The notes below the pieces were generated by a model. That model was given only the letters and a program-made list of their open reading frames with translations, was not told where the DNA came from and made no database searches. The translations under genes were made by a program, and so were the position numbers. Below are positions 10,271 to 20,504 of a stretch of DNA of 64,000 nucleotides, piece by piece. Numbering within the stretch: the stretch's first letter is position 1; each line of letters opens with the position of its first letter. The stretch is from Providencia sneebia DSM 19967 (GTDB lineage: Bacteria > Pseudomonadota > Gammaproteobacteria > Enterobacterales > Enterobacteriaceae), in the NCBI RefSeq assembly GCF_000314895.2, contig NZ_CM001773.1, positions 2,304,575 through 2,368,574 of the forward strand, written 5' to 3'.

Positions 10271-10310
10271 AAACCAAGAAAGCGCACAATAAATACTCTT
10301 TCTTGGTTTT
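10271..10310 (+). terminator. Rho-independent terminator after ribA
   Basis: The 12-bp arms AAACCAAGAAAG and CTTTCTTGGTTT surround a 15-nt loop and run into TTTTATT. The hairpin starts about 20 nt after the ribA stop. Confidence 0.88.
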
Positions 10311-10455
10311 ATTAGACATTATAGTTTTTAGCCAATAGTGCCCTAATATTATTCACTTTCATTTATTAAGGTTTATACTACGAAGCAATATAACTATCTT
10401 GATAAATAACCCAATCTTAAATATGGAGTTATTTATCTGATAACAAGGAGATATT

Positions 10456-11442
10456 GTGGATAACCTGCATTCTATTCAACGTATGAGAAGATTGCGTAAA
10501 ACTGAAAAATTACGTGATTTATTCCAAGAAACCCATCTTTCAATTAATGATCTATGCTTGCCCATTTTTGTTGAAGAAGAAGCTGATGACTATAAGCAAA
10601 TTGAAAGTATGCCTGGAGTCGTGCGTATTCCGGAAAAACGTTTAGCTTATGAAATTGAACGTATTGCCAATGCAGGTATTAAGTCTGTTATGACTTTTGG
10701 TATTTCCCATCATCTTGATGAAACAGGTAGTGATGCTTGGAATGAAAATGGACTGGTCTCGCGTATGTCGCGTATCTGTAAAGATACCGTTCCTGAAATG
10801 ATAGTGATGTCAGATACCTGTTTTTGTGAATACACCTCGCATGGCCATTGCGGTGTTATGCATGGTGAGCATGTTGATAATGACGCAACTATTTATAATT
10901 TAGGGCAACAAGCTGTTGCTGCTGCCAGTGCTGGTGCTGATTTCATTGCGCCTTCTGCTGCAATGGATGGTCAAGTTATGGCTATTCGACAAGCTCTTGA
11001 TGCTGCTGGTTTTACAGATACAGCAATCATGTCCTACTCAACCAAGTTTGCATCTGCATTATATGGCCCATTTAGAGATGCAGCTGGTTCATGTTTAAAA
11101 GGTGACCGTAAAACATATCAAATGAATCCCATGAATCGCCGTGAAGCTATTCATGAATCATTGATCGATGCGCAAGAAGGCGCAGATGCATTAATGGTAA
11201 AACCTGCTGGTGCCTACCTTGATATTATTCGTGATTTACGTGAGCGCACAGAATTACCTATCGGTGCTTATCAAGTCAGTGGCGAATATGCACAAATAAA
11301 ATTTGCTGCAATGGCAGGTGCTATTGATGAGACGCGTGTTGTTCTGGAAACATTAGGTTCGATTAAACGTGCTGGGGCTGATTTGATTTTTACTTATTTC
11401 GCCTTACAACTTGCCGAAGACAAAATTTTGTCACTAAGATAA
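10456..11442 (+). CDS. hemB: Delta-aminolevulinic acid dehydratase (porphobilinogen synthase)
   Basis: A 328-aa enzyme that condenses two 5-aminolevulinates to porphobilinogen in haem and corrin synthesis. The zinc-site cysteines are present as [13 protein letters not shown] (Cys122, Cys124, Cys132). The two Schiff-base lysines are Lys197 (SYSTKFAS) and Lys249 (LMVKPAGAY). Identity to E. coli HemB is high throughout. The start is GTG at 10456 with AAGGAGA at 10445-10451. In E. coli hemB lies elsewhere, so its place between ribA and acnA is specific to this lineage. A terminator follows at 11459. Confidence 0.96.
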   Translation: MDNLHSIQRMRRLRKTEKLRDLFQETHLSINDLCLPIFVEEEADDYKQIESMPGVVRIPEKRLAYEIERIANAGIKSVMTFGISHHLDETGSDAWNENGLVSRMSRICKDTVPEMIVMSDTCFCEYTSHGHCGVMHGEHVDNDATIYNLGQQAVAAASAGADFIAPSAAMDGQVMAIRQALDAAGFTDTAIMSYSTKFASALYGPFRDAAGSCLKGDRKTYQMNPMNRREAIHESLIDAQEGADALMVKPAGAYLDIIRDLRERTELPIGAYQVSGEYAQIKFAAMAGAIDETRVVLETLGSIKRAGADLIFTYFALQLAEDKILSLR

Positions 11443-11458
11443 TGAATTAAAAATAAAT

Positions 11459-11494
11459 ATGCCCGCGATAGTGAAATATCAGCGGGCATTTTTA
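11459..11494. terminator. Bidirectional terminator between hemB and the 152-aa gene
   Basis: The arms ATGCCCGC and GCGGGCAT are extended inward by GATA/TATC across one bulged base. TTTTT follows on the plus side. It ends just before the convergent gene that stops at 11497. Confidence 0.88.
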
Positions 11495-11496
11495 TA

Positions 11497-11955
11497 TTAT
11501 GCTTTTTGTTGTACTGCGAGTTGCTCGGCAAATCTCTGCGCATAATCAGCAGCAACTCTAGGCTCAATAATGCCCATGATGAGTACCAGATCTTTTCCAT
11601 CTAACGTTGTTGCGGCGACTCCCCACGAATCAACATCAGTTGTTGGTTCATACATTTCATCAGGATCTGCAGACAATTTAGGTAATGGAAGAATATCGCC
11701 ACCAGAATCAAGAGCAACTATTTTAAACGCGGTATAAGCTGCATTTCTTCCTAACGGGAACTCTTTATCGACAAATAGTCTTAAATCGAAAACTTCTGTT
11801 TCAGGTGTTTGCATAACAACGGAGTATAAATTTGGAATATGTTCCAAAATATCTCTCACTTCTTCTTGATAACGATTACTTGAGGAAGTACTCAATAGAA
11901 TATCTGCTGCCCAAAGTGCACCTTTGTAAAAATCAGTCGCATTAATATCTGCCAT
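11497..11955 (-). CDS. Unrecognised 152-aa acidic cytoplasmic protein
   Basis: I do not recognise this family. The protein starts MADINATDFYKGALWAAD, has no signal peptide or membrane segment, and is rich in Asp and Glu. It ends in an Ala/Gln-rich helix (RVAADYAQRFAEQLAVQQKA). Regular alternation in its middle (VFDLRLFVDKEF and AFKIVALDSGGDILPLP) suggests a compact alpha/beta fold. The ATG has AAGGAAT upstream, and codon use looks like its neighbours, so it is probably a real gene. It stands alone, convergent with hemB. No function is proposed. Confidence 0.75.
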   Translation of the reverse strand: MADINATDFYKGALWAADILLSTSSSNRYQEEVRDILEHIPNLYSVVMQTPETEVFDLRLFVDKEFPLGRNAAYTAFKIVALDSGGDILPLPKLSADPDEMYEPTTDVDSWGVAATTLDGKDLVLIMGIIEPRVAADYAQRFAEQLAVQQKA

Positions 11956-12412
11956 GTGTTTATTCCTTCACATTAATCGATTTCATTGACCTTCATCTGA
12001 TATAAACCATTACCAGTCAGGCTACTTTTACTCACATGCTTACAATTCAACAATCTATTTCTTGCTTTACCAAAGTTAAACACACCTCGTTCCGGTGACA
12101 AAATTATTAAGTCATATTTTCATAAAAAAAATGAATTTATTTTCCTTGCTCTTCCCTGCTCATCTTCTTTATGAACCTACTCGTCAGTTAACATCATAGC
12201 TTGAAATAAATCTTAAAATATTGCGAAAAAACAATATTAATAAATAATCAATGGCGTAACAGGTCGTTTTTAATATGTACTAATAACACTTTGTTATTTA
12301 TAAAATATACCGCTTCTCGTTAATAGCAAGAATAGATTAAGAATTGAATGATGTTGATCTCTAGATATTGATGACGTATACACAAAAAAGTATGATTTTT
12401 CTGTGCTCATAC
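11956..12412. other. Gene-free AT-rich region between the 152-aa gene and the tacT-like gene
   Basis: 457 bases with no plausible ORF. The right part must hold the 3' end of the toxin-antitoxin transcript and the left part the promoter of the 152-aa gene. I saw no strong hairpin, repeat or tRNA. Confidence 0.5.
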
Positions 12413-12925
12413 TCAGTTTGGATGAATACTGATAGCGAGTTGCAGATCAGCTAGCGTGATCATTAACATCATTGGGTCTAGTGGAGAGGCTGTAAATCCC
12501 AAATGTTCATAAAATCGTTTTGCATCATCAGAAAGCGCATGAACAATCATTCCCCTGATACCCACAAGCCCCGAAGCTTGAATAACTCGATGCCCAGCAT
12601 CTTTGATTAATCCTCGTCCTACTCCAAGGCCTTTAGCTCTAGTATCTACAGCGAGTCTGCCCAAAAGAATGACGGGAATATCGGTGGGCATATTACGGCG
12701 GAATCTGCCGACTGCCATGCTGGTGCTGACGATACCAGTAGACAAGCTATAATAACCCATAACCTTGTTATTAGAAGTTGTTACAAAAGTACGAGACGCC
12801 CCCGTTTTTTGATTACCCATGGCCCGATTTTTTAACCACAGATCTAATGATCCTTCACCACAGCAGAATTGTTCCAGAAGATGGTCAGGATTAAGTGGCT
12901 CAGGTGCTGTCAGTTTCAATGTCAT
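12413..12925 (-). CDS. GNAT acetyltransferase toxin, TacT-like
   Basis: A 170-aa GNAT-fold acetyltransferase that resembles Salmonella TacT along its length. TacT-family toxins acetylate the amino group of charged tRNAs and block translation. The acetyl-CoA loop is GLGVGRGLIKDA (about residues 99-110), preceded by the strand VILLGRLAVDTRA. The C-terminal catalytic-type Tyr sits in DAKRFYEHLGF. I chose the ATG at 12925 because it overlaps the antitoxin TGA in an ATGA, the usual arrangement. A TTG at 12934 is also in frame. The toxin is downstream of its antitoxin. All core motifs are intact, so it is probably active. Confidence 0.9.
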   Translation of the reverse strand: MTLKLTAPEPLNPDHLLEQFCCGEGSLDLWLKNRAMGNQKTGASRTFVTTSNNKVMGYYSLSTGIVSTSMAVGRFRRNMPTDIPVILLGRLAVDTRAKGLGVGRGLIKDAGHRVIQASGLVGIRGMIVHALSDDAKRFYEHLGFTASPLDPMMLMITLADLQLAISIHPN

Positions 12926-13221
12926 TTCTCCCAAGGAGATTTAGACATCATTGTTTTTCTCAATGCTTCATTGTTGATAGGTGGAGCATCAAGCTTATTC
13001 ATAAACTCTTGGTAAACTTCAGGGCTGACATTTATCACACGCAAATCAGCAAGCGTCTCTTCTGCAGCTCGTCTAGCGGCTTCCAAGACAAACTCAGTGC
13101 GGTTTTTACCCACAGCATTTGCCGCTCGGTCAATCAGAATTTTGTCTTCCGGCTTGATCCGCAGGTTTAACGATGAACGCGTAATGACAGCTTCTTTTTC
13201 AAGACAATTTTGAGTCGGCAT
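12922..13221 (-). CDS. DUF1778 antitoxin, TacA-like
   Basis: A 99-aa antitoxin of the DUF1778/TacA family. The N-terminal ribbon-helix-helix DNA-binding domain is visible as SSLNLRIKPEDKILIDRAA followed by VGKNRTEFVLEAARRAA. The C-terminal part (residues about 65-99) would wrap and neutralise the GNAT toxin. The ATG has an excellent AGGAGG site, 5 nt away. The gene overlaps the toxin by 4 nt, so production is coupled. Proteins of this kind autorepress the operon; a candidate operator lies at 13261-13278. Confidence 0.9.
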   Translation of the reverse strand: MPTQNCLEKEAVITRSSLNLRIKPEDKILIDRAANAVGKNRTEFVLEAARRAAEETLADLRVINVSPEVYQEFMNKLDAPPINNEALRKTMMSKSPWEK

Positions 13222-13260
13222 AATAACCTCCTATTTATTCATTATCTTGCTAAGTATACA

Positions 13261-13278
13261 ACAATGTAATGTCATTGT
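13261..13278. promoter_or_regulatory. Candidate operator of the tacAT-like operon
   Basis: The arms ACAATG and CATTGT are separated by 6 nt, about 40 nt upstream of the antitoxin start. Ribbon-helix-helix antitoxins usually bind such short inverted repeats in their own promoter. The assignment rests on position and symmetry only. Confidence 0.4.
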
Positions 13279-13377
13279 CTTTACGCTGTATGGACAAAAA
13301 TGAAATACGCTATATTGCTTGTGTATGTACCGTGATAGAAACCTCGGCATTTCCTCTCTATTTAACTATTTTCTATG

Positions 13378-13414
13378 CAAAAAAAAACGCCCACATACTT
13401 AAAATATATGGGCG
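13378..13414 (-). terminator. Rho-independent terminator of acnA
   Basis: Read on the minus strand, a 10-bp stem (CGCCCATATA with TATGTGGGCG, one G-T pair) has a 7-nt loop. It is followed by a run of nine or more T. It starts about 30 nt after the acnA stop codon. Confidence 0.92.
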
Positions 13415-13445
13415 AAGATATGAATATGATTTGAGCTATTTAGAC

Positions 13446-16118
13446 TTAATGTAACATTTGACGAATAACATAGTGCAAAATACCACCATGTCGGTAATAT
13501 TCCATCTCTGTCGCAGTATCAATACGACAGCGAGTTGCGATTTCTTGAACATGGCCATCACTATAGGTAATTTTCACAATTATTTTTTGGCCCGGTTCTA
13601 GTGATTGCAAGTATTCCACATCAATTCGTTCATCACCTTTAAGACCTAATGTTTTTCGCGTAGTTCCTTCTAAAAACTCTAATGGTATCACGCCCATACC
13701 AATTAAATTAGAACGATGAATACGCTCATACGATTCAGCGATAACTACACGCACACCGAGCAGATTAGTGCCTTTTGCAGCCCAGTCACGGCTTGAACCT
13801 GAACCATATTCTTTACCAGCAATAATGGCTAAAGGACGTTTTTCTTGTTGATAAAGCATTGCGGCATCATATATAGCCATTTGCTGTCCTGACGGAATAT
13901 GCTTGGTATACCCACCTTCAATACCCGGAACCATTTCATTGCGAATACGAATGTTTGCAAACGTACCTCGCATCATGACTTCATGATTACCACGACGAGA
14001 ACCATAAGAGTTAAAATCTGCTGGCGCAACACCATGTTCTTGTAAATAGCGGCCTGCTGGGCTATCTGCTTTAATATTACCCGCTGGGGAAATATGGTCT
14101 GTTGTGACAGAATCCCCCAAAATAGCCAGAATATTAGCGCCATGAATATCTTGAACAACACTGGGTTGCGCCGTCATTCCATTAAAAAATGGTGGATGGC
14201 GAATATAGGTTGAATCTTCCTGCCAGTGATATGTTGGTGAACTTTCAACTTGTAATGCACGCCAAGCCTCATCACCATCAAATACTGCACTATATTCTTT
14301 GTGGTACATCTCCGTTTTGACTTTTTCAACAGCTTGAGCGATTTCGGCACTTGTTGGCCAAATATCTTTTAAATAAACATCATTACCTTCAGTATCTTGC
14401 CCGATGACATCCGTTTTAACATTAATGTTCATATTGCCAGCAAGCGCATAAGCCACAACCAGTGGTGGAGAAGCCAACCAGTTTGTTTTGACTAATGGAT
14501 GGATACGCCCTTCAAAGTTGCGGTTACCCGAGAGTACGGCCGCGACTGTTAAATCCGTCTGTTTTATTGCCTCTTCTATTGGCTCAGGTAAAGGACCTGA
14601 GTTACCAATACACGTTGTACAACCATAACCCACTAAGTTAAAACCCAGTTTATCCAGATATGGCGTTAATCCAGCTAATGCCAAATAGTCCGTCACAACT
14701 TTAGAACCCGGTGCTAATGAAGATTTTACCCATGGCTGACGTTGTAAACCTTTTTCAACGGCTTTTTTAGCAAGTAGCCCTGCGGCCATCAAAACACTTG
14801 GGTTTGAGGTATTGGTACAAGACGTTATCGCGGCAATCACAACCGCACCGTCTGTTATTTCAAACGTTTTATCTTGATAATTAATGGATGAATGAGCGCT
14901 TTTATCTTTCTTATTTAGTTCTAGATCAACGGCACTTTGAAACGCTTGTGGCACTTTGCCAAGCTCGACTCTGTCTTGCGGACGTTTAGGTCCTGCCAAA
15001 CTTGATTCAACTGTAGACATATCCAGTTCTAATGTACTGGTAAAAATAGGTTCATCACCCGCATGTCGCCATAAGCCCTGTTCTTGGCTATAGGCTTTAA
15101 CTAATGCAATTTCATCATCAGTGCGCCCAGTCAATTTCATGTAACTCAATGTCACGTCATCAATTGGGAAGAAACCACAAGTTGCACCATATTCAGGTGA
15201 CATATTGGCGATAGTTGCCCTATCAGCAAGGGGTAAATCTGCCAAACCATCACCATAGAATTCAACAAATTTACCAACAACACCATGTTTTCTCAGCATT
15301 TGTGTCACTGTTAAAACTAAGTCAGTAGCCGTAATGCCTTCTGGGAGTTTTCCTGTTAATTTAAACCCAACGACATCAGGGATCAGCATGGAAACTGGCT
15401 GACCTAACATCGCAGCCTCAGCTTCAATTCCACCAACTCCCCAACCTAACACACCAAGCCCATTAATCATTGTAGTATGAGAATCTGTACCAACCAAAGT
15501 ATCTGGATATGCATACAGTACCCCATCAATTTCATCATACCAAATGGCTTTACCTAAATATTCAAGGTTAACTTGATGGCAAATACCTGTTCCGGGTGGG
15601 ACAACTCTAAACCGGTTAAAGGCTTTTTGCCCCCAACGCAAGAAAAGATAACGTTCATGATTTCGCTGCATTTCGATAGCAACGTTATCTGTAAATGCCT
15701 GTGGGGTTGCAAATTCATCAACCATAACTGAGTGGTCAATGACGAGATCAACAGGTGATAACGGATTAACTTGATTTACATTGCCACCTAATGCTTTTAC
15801 GGCTTCACGCATTGCTGCTAAATCAACAACAGCAGGAACACCAGTAAAGTCTTGCATTAGCACTCGAGCTGGTCGATAGGCAATTTCTCTATCTGCATGG
15901 CCTGTTTTTTGCCAATCAATAATGGCTTGTAAATCAGCATCAACAACGGATTTACCATCAAGATTACGGAGTAAATTTTCAAGAAGAACTTTAAGAGATT
16001 TAGGCAGCTTTTTAGCATCACCAAGTTGGTTCATTACTGTTGGTAAGCTATAGTAATGATAGTGTTTACTCCCAACTGTGAGTACCGCTGCACTTTGTGT
16101 TTTTAGACTCAACGACAT
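13446..16118 (-). CDS. acnA: Aconitate hydratase A
   Basis: An 890-aa enzyme (E. coli AcnA 891 aa) that isomerises citrate and isocitrate in the TCA and glyoxylate cycles. The three 4Fe-4S ligands are Cys434 (SCTNTSNPS), Cys500 and Cys503 ([13 protein letters not shown]). The swivel domain near the C-terminus carries the substrate-binding segment [15 protein letters not shown]. No frame damage is seen. In E. coli acnA is the stress and stationary-phase aconitase under SoxRS, FNR and Cra control. Here an unusual inverted repeat surrounds its predicted -35 box (16216-16255). Confidence 0.97.
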   Translation of the reverse strand: MSLSLKTQSAAVLTVGSKHYHYYSLPTVMNQLGDAKKLPKSLKVLLENLLRNLDGKSVVDADLQAIIDWQKTGHADREIAYRPARVLMQDFTGVPAVVDLAAMREAVKALGGNVNQVNPLSPVDLVIDHSVMVDEFATPQAFTDNVAIEMQRNHERYLFLRWGQKAFNRFRVVPPGTGICHQVNLEYLGKAIWYDEIDGVLYAYPDTLVGTDSHTTMINGLGVLGWGVGGIEAEAAMLGQPVSMLIPDVVGFKLTGKLPEGITATDLVLTVTQMLRKHGVVGKFVEFYGDGLADLPLADRATIANMSPEYGATCGFFPIDDVTLSYMKLTGRTDDEIALVKAYSQEQGLWRHAGDEPIFTSTLELDMSTVESSLAGPKRPQDRVELGKVPQAFQSAVDLELNKKDKSAHSSINYQDKTFEITDGAVVIAAITSCTNTSNPSVLMAAGLLAKKAVEKGLQRQPWVKSSLAPGSKVVTDYLALAGLTPYLDKLGFNLVGYGCTTCIGNSGPLPEPIEEAIKQTDLTVAAVLSGNRNFEGRIHPLVKTNWLASPPLVVAYALAGNMNINVKTDVIGQDTEGNDVYLKDIWPTSAEIAQAVEKVKTEMYHKEYSAVFDGDEAWRALQVESSPTYHWQEDSTYIRHPPFFNGMTAQPSVVQDIHGANILAILGDSVTTDHISPAGNIKADSPAGRYLQEHGVAPADFNSYGSRRGNHEVMMRGTFANIRIRNEMVPGIEGGYTKHIPSGQQMAIYDAAMLYQQEKRPLAIIAGKEYGSGSSRDWAAKGTNLLGVRVVIAESYERIHRSNLIGMGVIPLEFLEGTTRKTLGLKGDERIDVEYLQSLEPGQKIIVKITYSDGHVQEIATRCRIDTATEMEYYRHGGILHYVIRQMLH

Positions 16119-16210
16119 AACTCCTCCTTGGTTTTTATAATGACTATGTGATCGCCTTATTCACTTAACATCACATATCATTTGTTAATTAATTGTAATT
16201 ATAGAGGATC

Positions 16211-16255
16211 AAAATATTTACTTTATGGTTTTTGTGTCAAATCCATAAAGTAAAT
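16211..16255 (-). promoter_or_regulatory. Predicted acnA promoter inside a perfect 13-bp inverted repeat
   Basis: The arms ATTTACTTTATGG (16216-16228) and CCATAAAGTAAAT (16243-16255) are exact complements with a 14-nt spacer. On the minus strand the spacer contains TTGACA (16240-16235), and TATTTT lies 18 nt further at 16216-16211. The promoter call is a consensus match, and the operator role is inference. I do not recognise the site as FNR, SoxS or Cra. Confidence 0.5.
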
Positions 16256-16373
16256 GTGCTTATCATCAGAATTACAGAAAAAAGTTGTCAATCTCAGTAA
16301 CTAAAGAGGAAAAAATAAATCTAAAAATGAATTAACGGAGTATTGCAGAATGAAGTTGATCATAATGAGATGA

Positions 16374-16404
16374 AAACCCTAGCTGCTGATAACAACTAGG
16401 GTTT
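16374..16404 (-). terminator. Probable terminator of cysB
   Basis: The 9-bp arms AAACCCTAG and CTAGGGTTT have a 13-nt loop. On the minus strand the hairpin ends in a short TTTT, about 40 nt after the cysB stop. The T tract is weak, so termination efficiency is uncertain. Confidence 0.65.
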
Positions 16405-16444
16405 AAAGGTATCGAAGATAACGTGATATTGAGAAGATAATAAA

Positions 16445-17440
<996 letters not shown>

Positions 17441-17670
17441 TCAGCAAAAAATTTGCTATAGTAAAAAATTATTAGTTATAACTAAAAAATATATATTCAT
17501 TGTTTGTTATAACCAATATAACATCATTCTACGCTGTGTGAATAGGTAATAGATGATAATATTTCATCTAACTCATTTTTTACTTAAGGTTATTGCAAGA
17601 TTAACAGATAAGCTTTTAGGCATAATCTTGATTAAGAGCGTTAACAACTTTCATTCAAAAAGGGGTTTCC

Positions 17671-19703
17671 ATGCAAAAAAATTTATAGCACTTATTATCA
17701 GTATGTCGACTATGGCTATGGCATCGAACCTTTATGCCAAAGAGATCTCTTACGGAGAGCAAAAAATTATTTTGTCCGATGAAATTAATTCTGGTGATGA
17801 TTTTTATCGTTATGTTAATCAGGATTGGATTAATAAAGCGAAAATTCCTACTGGTATGTCACGCATTAACTCTTTTGTCGAACTAAAACTTAATACTGAA
17901 CAACAGCTACAAGCTATTATTGATCAGCTACATACCGCACAAGAAAATAGCTTAGATAACAACCAGCTTAATATTCGTAATTTGTATGATAGTTATCTCA
18001 ATGAAAACGCTATTGAAAAAACGGGTATTACGCCACTAAAACAAGATCTTGATGCTATCACCCACGCAACGACTCACAATGATATTGCTAAATTAATGGC
18101 TTCCCCTGCTTTTACACCATTCATCTCTTATTGGGTTGACTTAGATGCGAAGCAACCTGACACCTATGTCCTGTATCTAGGCCAAGGTGGCTTAGGTTTA
18201 CCAAATCGCAATTACTATTTAGACGATAATCCGCAAATGGAAGAAATACGTAAGAACTATATAGCTTACATTGCGACTATCCTAAAACTTGCAGGTGAGA
18301 AAGATACTGAACAGAAAGCACAGCATGTCTTTGCACTTGAAAAAGCAATGGCACAAGTTCATTGGAGTCCAGAAGCCCGTCGCGATACCATCAAAAATTA
18401 TCATCCAATGAACTTTTCTGAAATGAAAAATTTCACCCAAGGTTTCCAATGGGATAATTTTATTGAAAAATGGCAATTATCAGATAAACAATTAAATAAA
18501 ATTATTGTTCAAAATGATACTGCTGTAGAACAACTGGCTAAAATCTTTGCTGATACGCCCGTTTCCACACTACAAGATTATCTGCGATTCCATTACATCA
18601 GTGATCAGGCCTCCTACCTAAACCGCGATTTTGCAGATGCGCGCTTTGATTTTTATTCTCGTAAATTGAATGGCATCGATAAACAAAGAACACGCCAAGA
18701 ACGCGCACTCGAAGTCGTTAGTAGCTTACAAGGTGAACCGTTAGGGCAAATTTATGTGCAACAATATTTTAACCCTGAATCAAAATCTAAAATTGAGGAT
18801 TTAGTCAGTTATGTAAAAGGAACATTTAAATCCCGCCTTCAAGACAATGATTGGATGGATGATACCACTCGCCAAGAAGCGCAAAAAAAACTATCTCAAT
18901 TTACTGTTAAAGTAGGATACCCAGATAAATGGAATGATTTTAGTCGCATCCACCTAAAACCAGATACCTTGCTTGATAACTATAGACAAATGTTAGATTG
19001 GTTTTATCAAGATGACATGAGCAAAATAGGTCAACCGGTACGCAAATGGGAATGGGGAATGACGCCGCAAACGATTAATGCCTATTTTAACCCTGTACAA
19101 AATGAAATTGTTTTCCCTGCGGCTATTCTACAAGCACCGTTTTTCGATCCAAATGTCGATCCTGCGTATAATTATGGTTCAATCGGGGCGGTCATTGGTC
19201 ACGAAATGGGGCATGGCTTTGATGACCAAGGAAGTTTGTACGATGGAACGGGTCAACTGCGTAATTGGTGGAGTGATTCAGCAAAAGCGCATTTTAAAGA
19301 AAAAACAGATAAACTTGTAGCGCAGTATGATAGTTTCACTGTAGACGGACAAAAAGTGAATGGACAACTCACCCTAGGTGAAAATATTGGGGATTTAGGC
19401 GGGTTAAATATTGCACTCAGTGCCTATAAACAGTTTGTCAAAGAGAATTACCCAAATGGAGAAGCACCAATAATTGACGGCACTACAGGCTTACAACGTT
19501 TCTTTATTGCTTGGGCAAGAACTTGGCATGAGCTTGCAAATAAAGAATCTGAACGAAATAAAATTATGACAGATCCTCATAGCCCTAACCAATTTAGAGC
19601 CAACGGCGTAGTGCGTAATATGGATGAATGGTATGAAACCTTCTCTGTTGATAAAAATAACAAACTGTATTTAGAGCCAGAGCAACGCATTCGTATTTGG
19701 TAA
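17671..19703 (+). CDS. pepO: M13-family zinc metallopeptidase (PepO type), frameshifted in its signal peptide
   Basis: A neprilysin/PepO-type peptidase of about 677 aa. The zinc motif HEMGH is encoded at 19200-19214, the third ligand lies in GENIGDLGG, and NAYFNP and the C-terminal RIRIW end are typical of M13 enzymes. The likely native start is the ATG at 17671 with AGGGG upstream. From there frame is lost at an A7 run (17675-17681). One extra A would give the leader MQKKFIALIISMSTMAMASN, then LYA before the cleavage point. As deposited, the long frame is open only from an implausible ATG at 17553, whose first 40 residues look noncoding. It would act in the periplasm; no E. coli K-12 counterpart lies here. 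Confidence 0.85.
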
Positions 19704-19732
19704 AGAGCAGCATTTAAATTTAAAAAAGTATC

Positions 19733-19760
19733 AAGGTGCAGGCATTATTCTGCACCTTAT
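19733..19760 (+). terminator. Terminator after the M13 peptidase gene
   Basis: The 9-bp arms AAGGTGCAG and CTGCACCTT have an 8-nt loop, 30 nt after the stop codon. It lies between convergent genes. The T tract is poor (ATATCATTT). Confidence 0.7.
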
Positions 19761-19773
19761 ATCATTTGAATTA

Positions 19774-20319
19774 TTATTGTTGTAGCTTATTAATAACAAA
19801 ATTAGCTCTTTCCTCAATTGCTACGCATGGTAACTCAATCAATTCATAGCCATAATTTTGATAGCAGGTTACCATTGTTTGATAGGTCTGTATTGCTTCC
19901 TCAAACGTTTGTTTCCGCTCATTATCTTGTTTATAAATTTCAGGCCACGGCGGTGCAATAAATACAGTATTATGATAACGAAATTGCCAAATAGCAGCCT
20001 CTAAATGAGCAGGTATGGGTAAACAGCATAAATTTAAATAACCCACAATATCGGGAATGCCCCTATCAAAAAAATGAATACCTCCAAGATCTCCAGCTAT
20101 ATTCCATGAACGCATATCCCAACATAGCATGAGTTCAGCAAAAGCCTTTCGATCTACCCACGGCAATGCATTGCCATCAATTAACACCTGATCTTGAATA
20201 ATAGCCCTGCCAGCTTCCGGAAAACACATATAGCCTTTTGAAGATAGTATATTAATAAGTGTGCTTTTCCCTGAACCTGGCCCACCCGTAATGACAATAT
20301 TTTTCGTTGAATTAATCAT
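19774..20319 (-). CDS. Small AAA-family ATPase/kinase-like protein
   Basis: A 181-aa P-loop protein with Walker A GGPGSGKST at residues about 12-20 and the motif HFFDRGIPDIVGYL near 83-96. This is the pattern of the AAA_28 family of predicted NTPases, some annotated as nicotinamide-nucleotide or nucleoside kinase-like. Cys residues and a basic middle (YKQDNERKQTFEE) follow. It is monocistronic, between the convergent peptidase gene and topA. The substrate is unknown, and I assign no symbol. Confidence 0.82.
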   Translation of the reverse strand: MINSTKNIVITGGPGSGKSTLINILSSKGYMCFPEAGRAIIQDQVLIDGNALPWVDRKAFAELMLCWDMRSWNIAGDLGGIHFFDRGIPDIVGYLNLCCLPIPAHLEAAIWQFRYHNTVFIAPPWPEIYKQDNERKQTFEEAIQTYQTMVTCYQNYGYELIELPCVAIEERANFVINKLQQ

Positions 20320-20441
20320 TTACATACCTAGATACACGAGATTAAAAAATAGAATTGAGATAAATAATGACTAAATTAATTTATCTGATGAATATGATGA
20401 GAAGGAATTAGGTAACTAATCGAAAGGATAAAACTTTGACA

Positions 20442-20473
20442 ATATAAGCGAGCCCTAATGAACTCGCTTATAT
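20442..20473 (-). terminator. Probable terminator of topA
   Basis: The perfect 11-bp arms ATATAAGCGAG and CTCGCTTATAT have a 10-nt loop, 32 nt after the topA stop. There is no T tract, so it may act as an RNA 3'-end stabiliser or with Rho. Confidence 0.6.
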
Positions 20474-20504
20474 CATAATGATAAGATTAAATGCGAATTA
20501 AAGA

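Noticed and set aside
13269..13454. 61-aa plus-strand ORF between the antitoxin and acnA
   Set aside because: It has no ribosome site, runs through the acnA terminator hairpin and the candidate antitoxin operator, and its sequence is not protein-like.
17553..17670. N-terminal extension of the M13 peptidase frame
   Set aside because: The first 40 residues do not resemble a leader or a conserved domain, and the ATG at 17553 has no ribosome site. The A7 frameshift explains the long frame better.
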